Below, in pieces: positions 1-10,700 of a DNA stretch of 64,000 nt. Position 1 is the stretch's first letter. Each line of letters opens with the position of its first letter. Under the pieces are notes generated by a model. The model was given only the letters and a program-made list of their open reading frames with translations, ran no database searches and had not been told where the DNA came from. A program made the translations under genes and the position numbers. Source of the DNA: Bacteroidota bacterium (lineage in GTDB: Bacteria > Bacteroidota > Bacteroidia > 2-12-FULL-35-15). The stretch is from the NCBI GenBank assembly GCA_947469885.1, contig CANIQT010000005.1:62001-126000 (forward strand). Reading direction: 5' to 3'.

Positions 1-156
1 GAGGTAAGGATTATTTTCTAAAATGCCTTTAAAGATTTTTTTTGTGACATAATGTATTTCGGTATCGGGTAGTTGTTGTTTCAGGCAGCGGATAACAGGC
101 GTGGTTAAAACAATATCGCCAATAGAACTGAAACGTATGATGAGTATTTTTTTCAA
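1..156 (-). CDS. ADP-heptose:LPS heptosyltransferase-like glycosyltransferase, N-terminal part only (runs off left edge; TTG start)
   Basis: Reverse complement of 1-156 reads (L/M)KKILIIRFSSIGDIVLTTPVIRCLKQQLPDTEIHYVTKKIFKGILENNPYL, typical heptosyltransferase N-terminus; not in the ORF track because it is truncated. Confidence 0.8.
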   Translation of the reverse strand, partial: MKKILIIRFSSIGDIVLTTPVIRCLKQQLPDTEIHYVTKKIFKGILENNPYL

Positions 157-259
157 AGCCCCTCCTAACCTCCCCGAAGGGGAGGAAATATTAGTATAAA
201 ATTGTCAATCTATTTTTTAAAGTACTCTCACCTCCCCTTCGGGGAGGCAGGGTGGGGCT

Positions 260-1267
260 TTACTTTTCTGTAAACAGAACCTCCAGCAAAAGTTGCCCTA
301 CCATTTTCAATGTGTTTTTATCTATCACATTCATGTTGTCGGAATGTGCATGATGAAAGTAAGGATAGTTATGCCGCTCCACTTCGTAATGCACAATGTC
401 AATACATTTCAGATTAGCAAGCTGATTAATATAAGTATGGTCATCAGTAGTTGGTCCTGTAACTTTGTTGGTAAAATAATTTCCATAACCCATTTGTGCC
501 GCCACTCCCCATACTTTATCCACAATACCCGAAGCATAATCTACAGAAGTTCCTTCCTTTGGAAAAACCGGATTTTTACCACCCACCATGTCCAACAAAA
601 TTCCATAGTTGGCGAAGTAGCCGGGCTTATGTGGGTTCTTAGCCCAATACTGCGAACCAAGACACCAAGTGTCTGCCTGCTCTGGCTCTGTTTGCGATGA
701 TTGTTGTCCGTAATCTTCAATGTCGAAAAAGATAATATCAATTCCTTTTTCAATTTTAGAAATGCTTAATTGCCTTGCCAGCTCCACTAACACTGCCACT
801 CCGCTACCTCCATCATTAGCTCCGTCAAAAGGTTTTGTTTTATTTACAGAATCCAAATCAGCCCAGGGGCGGGTATCCCAATGCGCAGTGAGGAGCACCC
901 TGCTTCCCAAATCAGGTTTGTATTCTGCAATAATATTTTTTAAAACAAATTGTTTGCCGTCATATGTTTTCACGGTTCCATTTTGAACAGATACTTGTAA
1001 GCCATACGATTTTAATTTACCCACCAAATAGTCAGCACACTGTGCATGGGCTTTGGTTCCAGGTATTCTTGGACCAAAATCTACTTGTGCCTTAATACAC
1101 GCAAAAGCTGAATCTGCATTAAAATCAGGAGTTGGAAGCCGAGGTGCTTCTGCAGTTGGAGGCACTTCAACAGGTTGCTTGGTTTCGTTGTTGCACGACA
1201 CAAAAGCGATAGCAGTAACAACAACAAGTGCAATTAGTTTATTCTGGAATTTCCCAAACAGGACCAT
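260..1267 (-). CDS. M28-family zinc peptidase / glutaminyl-peptide cyclotransferase-like lipoprotein
   Basis: Lipoprotein signal (AIAFVSCNN); LTAHWDTRPWAD, NDGGSGVAVLVELA, FFDIEDYG motifs. Confidence 0.85.
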   Translation of the reverse strand: MVLFGKFQNKLIALVVVTAIAFVSCNNETKQPVEVPPTAEAPRLPTPDFNADSAFACIKAQVDFGPRIPGTKAHAQCADYLVGKLKSYGLQVSVQNGTVKTYDGKQFVLKNIIAEYKPDLGSRVLLTAHWDTRPWADLDSVNKTKPFDGANDGGSGVAVLVELARQLSISKIEKGIDIIFFDIEDYGQQSSQTEPEQADTWCLGSQYWAKNPHKPGYFANYGILLDMVGGKNPVFPKEGTSVDYASGIVDKVWGVAAQMGYGNYFTNKVTGPTTDDHTYINQLANLKCIDIVHYEVERHNYPYFHHAHSDNMNVIDKNTLKMVGQLLLEVLFTEK

Positions 1268-2723
1268 CTTTTGTATCTTTAATTAGTATGTTATGTTTAT
1301 TCAAATCATCGCGCAATTTATCGGATGCTACAAAATCCTTTTTTGCTTTAATGTCATTTCTAATATTCAGAATAACTTCCATTGCTCCCTGCAATGCCTT
1401 ATCGGCAGACGAATTGGATGTTTCCGATTTTAACCCCAGCACATCAAACACAAAAGCACGCATTGCGGTTTTTAGTTTTTCTAAATCACCTGCAGTTATT
1501 GTTTCTTTTCCATCGTTCACCGAATTAATAATTCGTGCCCCTTCAAATAAATTGGCAAGTAATATAGGCGCATTAAAATCATCGTTCATTGCATTATAAA
1601 AACTACTCTCTAATTCGGTAATATCAGAAGTAGATGTGGAAGCCGGTTTTAAATTGTCTAATAATTTAACAGCCGCCATTAGCCGTGCATATCCTTTTTC
1701 GGAAGCTTGTAATGCTTCGTTCGAAAAGTCGAGTGTGCTGGTATAATGTGTCTGCATCATAAAAAACTTTACTGCCATCGGGCTGTACCCTTTTTCCAAT
1801 AACGGATGATTGCCTGTAAACAGTTCTTCGGGCGAAAACCCGTTGCCTGCGCTTTTACTCATTCGCACATTGTTTACCGTAAGCATATTGGTGTGCAACC
1901 AATAGTTGACAGGTGATGCATGATTACATGCCTGCGATTGTGCTATTTCATTGGTGTGATGTGTTGCCTGCAAATCCATTCCGCCACCGTGCAAATCAAA
2001 CGTTTCTCCTAAATATTTACTGCTCATTGCCGAACACTCAATGTGCCATCCCGGAAATCCCCAGCCCCAAGGGGCGTTCCACTTCATCAGTGTTTCGGGT
2101 TTAGCTGCAATCCACAAAGCAAAATCTAACCTTCCACGTTTTTCATCTTGTCCACTTAGTTCCCGGGTACCTTCCAACAGGTCTTCCAGCTTACGATTGG
2201 TGAGTTGTCCGTATTGAAATTCTTTATTGTATTTTTCTACATCAAAATAAACAGTGCCATTAATATCGTATGCATAACCGTTAGCAATAATTTCTTTTAT
2301 CATTTCAATCTGCTCCCCAATGTGACCTGTTGCAGTTGGCTCTATGCTTGGCGAAAGGGTATTGAACTCCCGCATTACATCGTGAAAGCCTACGGTGTAT
2401 TTTTGTACAATTTCCATGGGCTCAACTTGTTCCAGCTTTGCTTTTTTTGCAAACTTATCATCTCCTTCATCTCTATCTCCTTCCAAATGCCCGGCATCGG
2501 TTATGTTGCGCACATAACGAACTTTGTAACCTAAATGCAACAGGAAACGATATATTAAATCGAACGAAATAAAAGTGCGGCAGTTGCCCAAATGTACATC
2601 GCTATAAACGGTCGGTCCGCACACGTACATGCCCACTCTGCCGGGATGTATGGGAGTAAATTTTTCTTTGGTTCGCGTAAGAGTATTAAAAATAAATAAA
2701 TCGTTTTGCATAAGGAGGGTCAA
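1239..2723 (-). CDS. cysS: cysteinyl-tRNA synthetase
   Basis: YVCGPTVYSDVHLGNCRTFISFDLIYRFL and GWHIECSAMSSKYLG, KMSKSAGN-like RMSKSAGN. Confidence 0.95.
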   Translation of the reverse strand: MTLLMQNDLFIFNTLTRTKEKFTPIHPGRVGMYVCGPTVYSDVHLGNCRTFISFDLIYRFLLHLGYKVRYVRNITDAGHLEGDRDEGDDKFAKKAKLEQVEPMEIVQKYTVGFHDVMREFNTLSPSIEPTATGHIGEQIEMIKEIIANGYAYDINGTVYFDVEKYNKEFQYGQLTNRKLEDLLEGTRELSGQDEKRGRLDFALWIAAKPETLMKWNAPWGWGFPGWHIECSAMSSKYLGETFDLHGGGMDLQATHHTNEIAQSQACNHASPVNYWLHTNMLTVNNVRMSKSAGNGFSPEELFTGNHPLLEKGYSPMAVKFFMMQTHYTSTLDFSNEALQASEKGYARLMAAVKLLDNLKPASTSTSDITELESSFYNAMNDDFNAPILLANLFEGARIINSVNDGKETITAGDLEKLKTAMRAFVFDVLGLKSETSNSSADKALQGAMEVILNIRNDIKAKKDFVASDKLRDDLNKHNILIKDTKDGPVWEIPE

Positions 2724-2724
2724 A

Positions 2725-3609
2725 TTATTTTTCGTCTTCTATAATAGCATCACCCACATAATGGCTGCCTTTGTAAATAGCAATGCGGGTTAACAGCCCA
2801 TCTTGATTATAGAAATAAACCTTTCCTTCCACCAATTTGTAATCGTGAAACATACCATCTTTCGACACTTGCCTGTTTGCATTATACAACTTCCAAATGC
2901 CTTCGCCACTAAATGGTTTTCCCATATTATCCTTTTCTGTTTTCTGTGGAATAACTGGGGGCGACACTATTTTTTCTTCGGGAGTTTTAGCAACCACAGG
3001 CTTTTTAGGCTCATACGTTTTTGAAGTTGCGGCATCATACACACCATCATTAAAGTTTTTTTCTTCTCTTATATCACCGTTTTCGTAATATTCTTTTACA
3101 ATTCCTGCTTCTTTGCCTCCTGCCCAATTGCCTTCTATCATTATCTGTCCGCTTTCGTAATAATATTTTTGTTCGCCTTCGCGTTTGCCTCCTGCTGTAA
3201 ATTTAAACTCCTGCTGCACCTGTCCGTTTTCGTAATACAACTTGTAATCGCCCACCCACCGTGCCATTTGCCACAAGCCTTCTTCTTTTATCTTTCCGTT
3301 ATCGTGATACATAATGGCATATCCGTTTGGCCGGCCTCCTTCAAAAGTAATTTTACTTTTCAGTGCCGTGTTCGGATAATATTCTTTCCAGATGCCTGTT
3401 TTTTTTCCATCCACATACATTCCTTCTTCCACTTTCTGGTCATCGCTATAGCTGGCTTTGTGTGCCATTTTGCCAGTGATAATCCACTTGCCTTGCTTTT
3501 TATCGTTGACATCGGTTACGTTTATCGAATCGGTATCGGGCATCAAAAAAGCATAAGAACCAGCTATTTTGAAAAGAATAAATAAAGAAACTAAAACTAT
3601 TTTTTTCAT
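2725..3609 (-). CDS. MORN/YwqK-repeat protein
   Basis: Repeated G.W..YY.NG....E motifs (YYENGQVQQEFKFTAGGKREGEQKYYYESGQ). Confidence 0.75.
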   Translation of the reverse strand: MKKIVLVSLFILFKIAGSYAFLMPDTDSINVTDVNDKKQGKWIITGKMAHKASYSDDQKVEEGMYVDGKKTGIWKEYYPNTALKSKITFEGGRPNGYAIMYHDNGKIKEEGLWQMARWVGDYKLYYENGQVQQEFKFTAGGKREGEQKYYYESGQIMIEGNWAGGKEAGIVKEYYENGDIREEKNFNDGVYDAATSKTYEPKKPVVAKTPEEKIVSPPVIPQKTEKDNMGKPFSGEGIWKLYNANRQVSKDGMFHDYKLVEGKVYFYNQDGLLTRIAIYKGSHYVGDAIIEDEK

Positions 3610-3678
3610 TCAATAAAATTTAACGGGGATAAAGTTAGAATAAATTTTTCTTGTGCAAACATCCATGTTGTTTTACGG

Positions 3679-4644
3679 CTAAGATGCTGTTATGGTTTCA
3701 GCTTTTATTCTTTTCAAATTCATAAACATATCATCCGTCATTTGTTTCAAATCGTAATCAGGTTTCCAGCCCCAGTCTTTCGAAGCTTCCGAAGCATCAA
3801 TGCTTTGGGGCCAGCTATCTGCTATTTGTTGCCGACTATCAGGTTTATAACTGATACTGAAATCAGGCACATGTTTTTTTATTTCTTCTGCAATTTGTTT
3901 TGGCGAAAAACTAAATCCCGCCAGGTTATAACTCGACCGTATTTTTATTTTATCAGCATCTGCCTGCATAATGCCTATGGTTGCTTTTATAGCATCTGGC
4001 ATATACATCATAGGGAGTGTGGTGTTTTCCGACAAAAAACATTCGTACGTTCCTGTTTTCAATGCTTCGTGAAAAATATGAACAGCATAATCCGTTGTTC
4101 CTCCTCCGGGGGTACTCTGCCACCCAATTAAGCCTGGATAGCGCAAACTACGAACATCCACATTAAACTTTTTATGATAATATTCGCACCACCGCTCGCC
4201 TGCTTGTTTGCTTATGCCATATACTGTTGATGGTTCCATTATGGTAAACTGCGGTGTGTTTTCTCGTGGAGTATTAGGTCCGAAAACAGCAATAGAACTA
4301 GGCCAATAAATGCGGTCTATTATTTTTTCTTTTGCCAAATCCAATACATTAAACAAGCCCTGCATGTTGAGTTCCCATCCCAACTTAGGCATTTTTTCGG
4401 CTGTGGCAGAAAGTAATGCAGCTAACAAATACACTTGATTTATATCGTGTCGTGTTACTATTTCGCCCAGCTGGCGGGTGTTCATCACATCCATTATTTC
4501 AAAAGGTCCTTCTTTTGCCTGGTTAGCTGGGTTAATATCCGATGCTACTACATTGTCGGTTCCATAAACCGCACGCAAACTTTGAACCAGCTCAGTGCCT
4601 ATTTGCCCTGACGAGCCTATTACTAATATTTTATCTTGTTTCAT
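3679..4644 (-). CDS. NAD-dependent epimerase/dehydratase, L-threonine 3-dehydrogenase-like
   Basis: GSSGQIGTELV nucleotide-binding motif, YGISKQAGE, RYPGLIGWQSTPGGGTTDYAV. Confidence 0.8.
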   Translation of the reverse strand: MKQDKILVIGSSGQIGTELVQSLRAVYGTDNVVASDINPANQAKEGPFEIMDVMNTRQLGEIVTRHDINQVYLLAALLSATAEKMPKLGWELNMQGLFNVLDLAKEKIIDRIYWPSSIAVFGPNTPRENTPQFTIMEPSTVYGISKQAGERWCEYYHKKFNVDVRSLRYPGLIGWQSTPGGGTTDYAVHIFHEALKTGTYECFLSENTTLPMMYMPDAIKATIGIMQADADKIKIRSSYNLAGFSFSPKQIAEEIKKHVPDFSISYKPDSRQQIADSWPQSIDASEASKDWGWKPDYDLKQMTDDMFMNLKRIKAETITAS

Positions 4645-4667
4645 AAACCAAAATTACAAATTACTAA

Positions 4668-5786
4668 TTACTTTTTACTACTTACTTTAAATCCTATTTT
4701 CTGACTATTGTCTGACGAATAATTTTTTTCATCCTGATTAAATAATTCAGCGAGAATAGTAGGCGCTTCAATTTTTGTTTTGAAACCAATTGAATCCGAC
4801 AGCGCCTGTGCCTTTTTTTGTTCTAGTTCTTTAAACTCGTATTTAGCTATCAACCTGCCTTTGCGAAGCAAAGCTTTATCAATATGCGACACATCGGTGT
4901 TGAAGGAGCAGATGAGTTGTATTTTCAAACAATCAGCAAGCAAGCCATCAGTAAGGTTTAGCAAGTTGCTCATTGCCGAATCGCCTCCGCCTTTGCGCTC
5001 TTCTATCACATTTTCGGCATCTTCCAAAATAATTACCGTGTTCGGATAATTTGCCAAAATGCCCACAAAATCGGGCGAAGAAATTTTGTGCATCATGTCG
5101 GGTGATAAGAAAATCATTTTTTTATTAACCTGCGAAGTTAAATAACGGATGTAAGAAGTCTTGCCTGTTCCAGCTTTTCCATGAAGCAACACCAATCCCT
5201 TGTCGTTCTCCGTATTCAGCCGTTTAATAATCACTTCACTTACTTCTTCAAAATCATCGTTGTATTGTTTTTTGATGTCTATTTCCTGTTTTTTGATGGC
5301 AAAAGAGTTGATGTCGTAACCTCCAAATTCTTCCAATTGAAGCAAATGTATTTTGCCCATGTGACTTGTTTTGGTGTAAAACTTTTTTATCAGTTCTTCC
5401 AGTTCTTTTAGTTCACTTTCGGCAATGTCGGGTGTATAAAGTACTTCGGTGGCAGGACTGTCGTGAGTTCCCGGATTAAAAAAAACATGAAGATTTTTTT
5501 TAATCGGAATAATAACCGATTGATACTCGTATTTGTTTCCATCAAAATCCCATGTTTTGGACAGTATCAAATCGTTTTCGGTCAGTTCATATTTTTCGTA
5601 CAGCGATTTTAGTAATTCCGATTTGTCAATATTCAGAAAATTAATTTTGCTCGGCATCTCCCTGTTCAACATAAAAAACAGGTTGTACGGCTGCACAAAT
5701 CGTGCGGTGTCGTAAGTGTCGTTTGGTCCTTCGGGCGAAACCAATCTCCTGGATGCTGGTTTTACAGTGTTGTTGTTTTCTGACAT
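4668..5786 (-). CDS. AAA-family ATPase
   Basis: Walker A GKAGTGKTS, Walker B TVIILEDAE, arginine finger region LLRKGRL. Confidence 0.85.
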   Translation of the reverse strand: MSENNNTVKPASRRLVSPEGPNDTYDTARFVQPYNLFFMLNREMPSKINFLNIDKSELLKSLYEKYELTENDLILSKTWDFDGNKYEYQSVIIPIKKNLHVFFNPGTHDSPATEVLYTPDIAESELKELEELIKKFYTKTSHMGKIHLLQLEEFGGYDINSFAIKKQEIDIKKQYNDDFEEVSEVIIKRLNTENDKGLVLLHGKAGTGKTSYIRYLTSQVNKKMIFLSPDMMHKISSPDFVGILANYPNTVIILEDAENVIEERKGGGDSAMSNLLNLTDGLLADCLKIQLICSFNTDVSHIDKALLRKGRLIAKYEFKELEQKKAQALSDSIGFKTKIEAPTILAELFNQDEKNYSSDNSQKIGFKVSSKK

Positions 5787-5854
5787 AGAAATTAAATTTT
5801 TGTGAAGCGCAAAAGTAGGAAAAGAAACGGAGGGTAAATTAAATGAAATGCACT

Positions 5855-5917
5855 TTAATAAATGAACAAGTTTTCTGAGTGAGTTGATAAAAAGATGTTG
5901 GTGTCTGCCAAAATCAT
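5855..5917 (-). pseudogene. remnant of PIN-domain (VapC-like) toxin, truncated after ~20 codons
   Basis: ATG overlapping the stop of the upstream antitoxin-like gene; reads MILADTNIFLSTHSENLFIY*, with the PIN opening motif MILADTNIF. Confidence 0.5.
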
Positions 5918-6150
5918 TCTCTGGTTTTATTTATGTGATGTTGCAAACTAACACCATTAAATTCGTTTTTTAATTCTTTCAAACCACCTTCCCACGAAAA
6001 GTTTAATGATTTCTTTTTGGTGGTTTCCTCTACCGTTTTTTCTTCCCACATCACAATAACTTTTACTTCCTTGTTTTTTATTTCGGGGTTGTCTTTTGGT
6101 ATTTCTATTGTCCCATTATGGGTGGTGGTATTAAATTCTAATCTTTTCAT
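5914..6150 (-). CDS. small antitoxin-like protein (VapB-type partner of PIN toxins), probably orphan
   Basis: 78 aa with LNFSWEGGLKELKNEFNGVSLQHH, resembling Bacteroidota antitoxins paired with PIN toxins; followed by a 20-codon toxin remnant. Confidence 0.5.
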   Translation of the reverse strand: MKRLEFNTTTHNGTIEIPKDNPEIKNKEVKVIVMWEEKTVEETTKKKSLNFSWEGGLKELKNEFNGVSLQHHINKTRE

Positions 6151-6323
6151 AAGGTAATTTTTTACAAAGATACTGATTACTGTATTATTATTTTCCTCTT
6201 CACCACATTTTTCTTCTCATCCTTGTTGGTGTTCCATTTTTCTCTCTTTAAAATTTGCAGAAAGCCTGCCTTTGTTGGTGTTTTTTCACCAACAAACGCT
6301 GTAAGTTTTATTTCCATTGCTAT

Positions 6324-7748
6324 TTATTCCTTCACAAACTTCTTCCTCTTTATCCCTTTCTCTGTTTTTACCTCCACAAAATACAAACCTTTTGCCAAAT
6401 TTCCAACATCAATACCTGCACTTTTACTATTGACCAATGACCAATCACTAATGACCACCTCCCCAAGTATATTCAATATTCTTATCCCTTTAATTCCTAA
6501 TTCATCAATCCTAATTCCTAATTGCGAAGTACATGGGTTTGGGTATATATTTATTTCCTCGACCTCATTATTTATTTCCTCCACGCCTAATAATATACAT
6601 AAATTATTTACTTGCACAGGCACACTATCACACATACATCCGGCTGTGCTCCAAGTGCCATTGCCTAATTGTCCATAACCATTTCCTCCCCATGACCATA
6701 ATGTGCCATCACTTTTTAATGCTAGTGAATGCCCTGAACCGCAAGCAATAGATACAATACTTGTTAATCCTACAACTGGCACGGGATTAGGATTTAGAAA
6801 TATTGTTGTTCCATCACCTAGTACACCACTTCCTCCATATCCCCAAGCTAACACCGTGCTGTCTGCTTTAAGAGCAATAGTATTTACAGCCCCACACGCA
6901 ATTGATTTGATTCCAAAAAGTGTGTTATTCTGAGTTGGGGGAGAGCTACAATAAAAAACACTTCCTAACCCCATCTGACCTGATGTATTATCTCCTTTTC
7001 CCCATACAGTACCATCATTTTTTATTGCAAAATAATGCCTCCAACCACAAGAAATGGAAACGATATTTTGAAGAGAGGTGTCAAGCAAAGGTTCTATAAA
7101 GTTTCCACCACCGCCACCACCAATTTGACAATAATCGTCATAGCCCCAAGCCCAAACAGTTCCATCATTTTTTAATGCTATTGAAAATTCTTGCCCTGCA
7201 CCAATGGCTATAATATTTGTTAATAAATGTACCTTTGCAGGATATAAGGTGTCTTGCAGACTACCAATTCCAAGTTGACCATTATAATTTTTACCCCATG
7301 CCCATACTGTCCCATCGTTTTTTAGAGCAATTGAATGATTCAAACCAGCTGAAATGGCAATAATACCAGATAGTCCGATTATTTGTGTTGGAATATTATT
7401 ATGAAAAGTTTGAGTTCCATTTCCCAATTGACCTTTATTATTTGCGCCCCATGCCCACACAGTACCGTCATTTTTTAAAGCAAGGGTATGTGCATTCCCT
7501 CCTGAAATAGCAATAATACCAGTAATTCCATTCACCTGAACAGGAATATTTCTATTCAATGTATCTCCATTTCCTAATTGACCAGACACGTTAAGTCCCC
7601 ATGCCATTGCAGTATTATCGTTGCAAATAGAAAGAGAATGTGCCCCACCACCTGAAATTACTTGTGCTGAAATAGGGATAACAAAAAACAAAATAAGAAT
7701 TCCAGGAAGTCTTGCAATTCTTATTTTGTTAATAATGTTCTTATTCAT
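6324..7748 (-). CDS. RCC1-repeat protein with T9SS C-terminal sorting domain
   Basis: Repeated ALKNDGTVWAWG.N..GQLG; C-terminal YPNPCTSQL...GLYFVEVKTEKG. Confidence 0.9.
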   Translation of the reverse strand: MNKNIINKIRIARLPGILILFFVIPISAQVISGGGAHSLSICNDNTAMAWGLNVSGQLGNGDTLNRNIPVQVNGITGIIAISGGNAHTLALKNDGTVWAWGANNKGQLGNGTQTFHNNIPTQIIGLSGIIAISAGLNHSIALKNDGTVWAWGKNYNGQLGIGSLQDTLYPAKVHLLTNIIAIGAGQEFSIALKNDGTVWAWGYDDYCQIGGGGGGNFIEPLLDTSLQNIVSISCGWRHYFAIKNDGTVWGKGDNTSGQMGLGSVFYCSSPPTQNNTLFGIKSIACGAVNTIALKADSTVLAWGYGGSGVLGDGTTIFLNPNPVPVVGLTSIVSIACGSGHSLALKSDGTLWSWGGNGYGQLGNGTWSTAGCMCDSVPVQVNNLCILLGVEEINNEVEEINIYPNPCTSQLGIRIDELGIKGIRILNILGEVVISDWSLVNSKSAGIDVGNLAKGLYFVEVKTEKGIKRKKFVKE

Positions 7749-10700
7749 TTTTTATAAATTTTACAGATGAATTTGTTTTTCCATCACTCACTTCCAGAAA
7801 ATACAAGCCCGAAGTTAAGGATTCCAAATCAATTATTGTCGTTTCATTTAGTATTTTTCCTTTGGCTATTACTTGCCCTAAATTATTATAGACCTTATAA
7901 GTTTCATTTACTGTTACTTTATTTACTTTAATTGTCAACGAAGAAGTGGCAGGATTAGGATAAACAAAAATATCATTTCCTATGCTTCCATTATTTTTAA
8001 TTCCCATCAGTTGAACGGGAGATAAATCAAACCTGGTAATAGTTCCATCTCCAAATCCGCCACCCAAATTTCCCTGGTAATAAACAGGCGGTCCACCTCC
8101 ATTATTCAGAGGTAAAAAATCAGCACTGTTACTTTCTCCTGCCAGGTGAAGCCAATTGTGCCCATTGTTTTCATCCAATGATAGGGTTACCCAACGTCCA
8201 TTCCCTACACTCTCTAAACTTGCACCACCTACTTCGGTCGACCAGTATAAGACATCATTACCTTCTTTTGTTGCCATAACAAAATAATCTCCGTTTCCAA
8301 AAGCACCGTGACTATATGTATTTGTAGGGTTTCCACCAACTGGTGTTGGAAAATTTGTACTTGCTGTTTTACCTGCAATATAAATAAAGCCAGATGCATC
8401 CTCCTGTATATCCCAGCCTTCATCATCTCCCGAACCACCAAAATAGGTCAAATGGCGAAGTTGATTAATATTATTATACACAGCAAAAAAAGCATCATAT
8501 CCCCCGCAATAACAAGGATAATCAGTATAAAAATAAGGAGAATATCCACTTTGTAAATCATACGTACTGGTTGTTCCCGTAATGTATATATTATTATTTT
8601 TAATTCGCACAGCCCTTATATCTGTAACCCCCGTACTTCCAATGTAAGAAGACCATTTTTTTACACCAGTATTACCAAAGCGTGTTATCACCCCATTTTG
8701 TTTTATTCCGTGTTGACCATAATTTGTTGATGCAGTGCCTCCTGAACCAGTAGACGTATTGGGATAATCACTTCCTAGCGAGCGACCTACTACATATAAA
8801 TCACCATTTGCATCAATATCAAGGTTATTTAATTCATCGTTTGGAGGGTCGCTGCTTGCCCAAGTACTTGAACCTACACAGGTAGCCCATGTACGTGCGC
8901 CATTTGCATCAAAGCGTATAATATAACCATCTGACATAAAGTCAGCTCCAGCTGTATTGTTCCAAGAATGACGCCATTGAGTACCACTTGATGGAAATAC
9001 AGGAGCATCAGATGAATTGGTTGAACCAACAACAAATAAATTTCCATTAGCATCAAACTTACATTTATTCATATAATCTATGCTATTGCCCGTAATACAA
9101 TATGTTCTCCAGGGTGATGTTATTCCATTCTGTGCAAGTTGAAAAATAAACCCATCACTTAACCATCCATAAGTTACATCATATGGACCAACAAAAGTTG
9201 GATTATTATAGGCACCTGCTTTTGGTTGCATTATTATTCCATTATTTGAATTTGTATTTCCCACACAATATAAATCATTATTGCCCAGTGGCGAAACATC
9301 AAAGCCAGTAAGGTCATCATCCCAATTACTGCCAATATAAGTGGACCAGTTTTGTTCACCACTCGGAAAATATTTACTAACAAAACCATCGTAATTAGTA
9401 AGAGAAGCTATACTAAATTGGAAGGCTGTAGTTACACCTGATGCTTGCGGAAAATTCGGAGATTTTGTTTTACCTACCACAAATAAATTACTATTACCAT
9501 CCGATTTTATGTCATTGATTTGGTCCCAACCACTACCACCAACATAAGTACTCCACGTTATATTATCAGTAGAAGTAGGCATAGCAGGAGGAGGATTGCC
9601 CACCTCAATCACCAACACCTTACTATTATCATAAGTAGTCACATCAAATTGGTAAGTATCCGTAGCAACTGCTGTCCAGTCGAAAATAGAATCGGTTAAG
9701 GTTATTATGCCACCTGTAGAATTTAATTGATACGCTTTTGGTGGTTGAAACGAAATACTGCCAATACTACTGTTTACAGTAAGTACATGGGTGGTGACAT
9801 TAATAGAAGTGGAGCTTGCCCCGTCATAAAACTCTTCTATTGCTCTTGGGTCGCCTCCCGGTTTTACAACAAAATAATATTTAAAACCTGCACCGTTGCT
9901 ATAATAAATTAAATCAATATTTGGATATAAATCAGGTGTAACCAATTGCTGATTGCCATGTATTTCAGTAATTCCACTTAAATCAGGAGTTGTAAAATAA
10001 CTCAAATAGCTTGGTTGTTCCTGCATTGGATATGTTTTTGTTTTTAAGGCATTATTAAAAAAAACATCAATCCTTTGCATTGTATCCACTAATAGAGCAG
10101 TAGTATCCACATGCGCGAATACAAAACTAAAACTATTTGCCTGAATGTACAAGGCAGGAGAAGTAATATTTGTATAATACACTTGTTCGGGTACTTCAAC
10201 AGGCACACTGTCGGCACTTACCAACTGCCCCCTGTTATGGTAATACAAAAAACTTGACGATGGTGCTTCCCCATGCAAATCATCAGGAGTCACAATCATT
10301 TTTTCGACATACTGAATGGTTCGGTAATCAAATTTTAAATCTGGTCTCAGGCATTGCCCCGTTACTTCCAGGTTTTCGTCAATATCAAACGCCATGCAGG
10401 TTGCAAAATCGTCTAGATGATTGTAACTATCACCATAAATGCTCCACATTTCGTTTCCTGCATTGTCGTATTTTATGGTGTAATAGTCCTGCCCGTTGAT
10501 AGCTGTTTTGGCATTACCGGTTACATATATTTGTCCATCGCTGTTTATAATCAATGCTGTGGCTTCGTCTGTTCCGTTCAGTGTGTCGTTAAAATGTGTT
10601 GTCCATTGCAACGTGCCACTGATGTTGTACTTTTGAGTGGTGTAGTTTTTTTGTTGAGTAGCCGAAGTAGTAAAACCTGTTACATACACATTGCCCGTAT

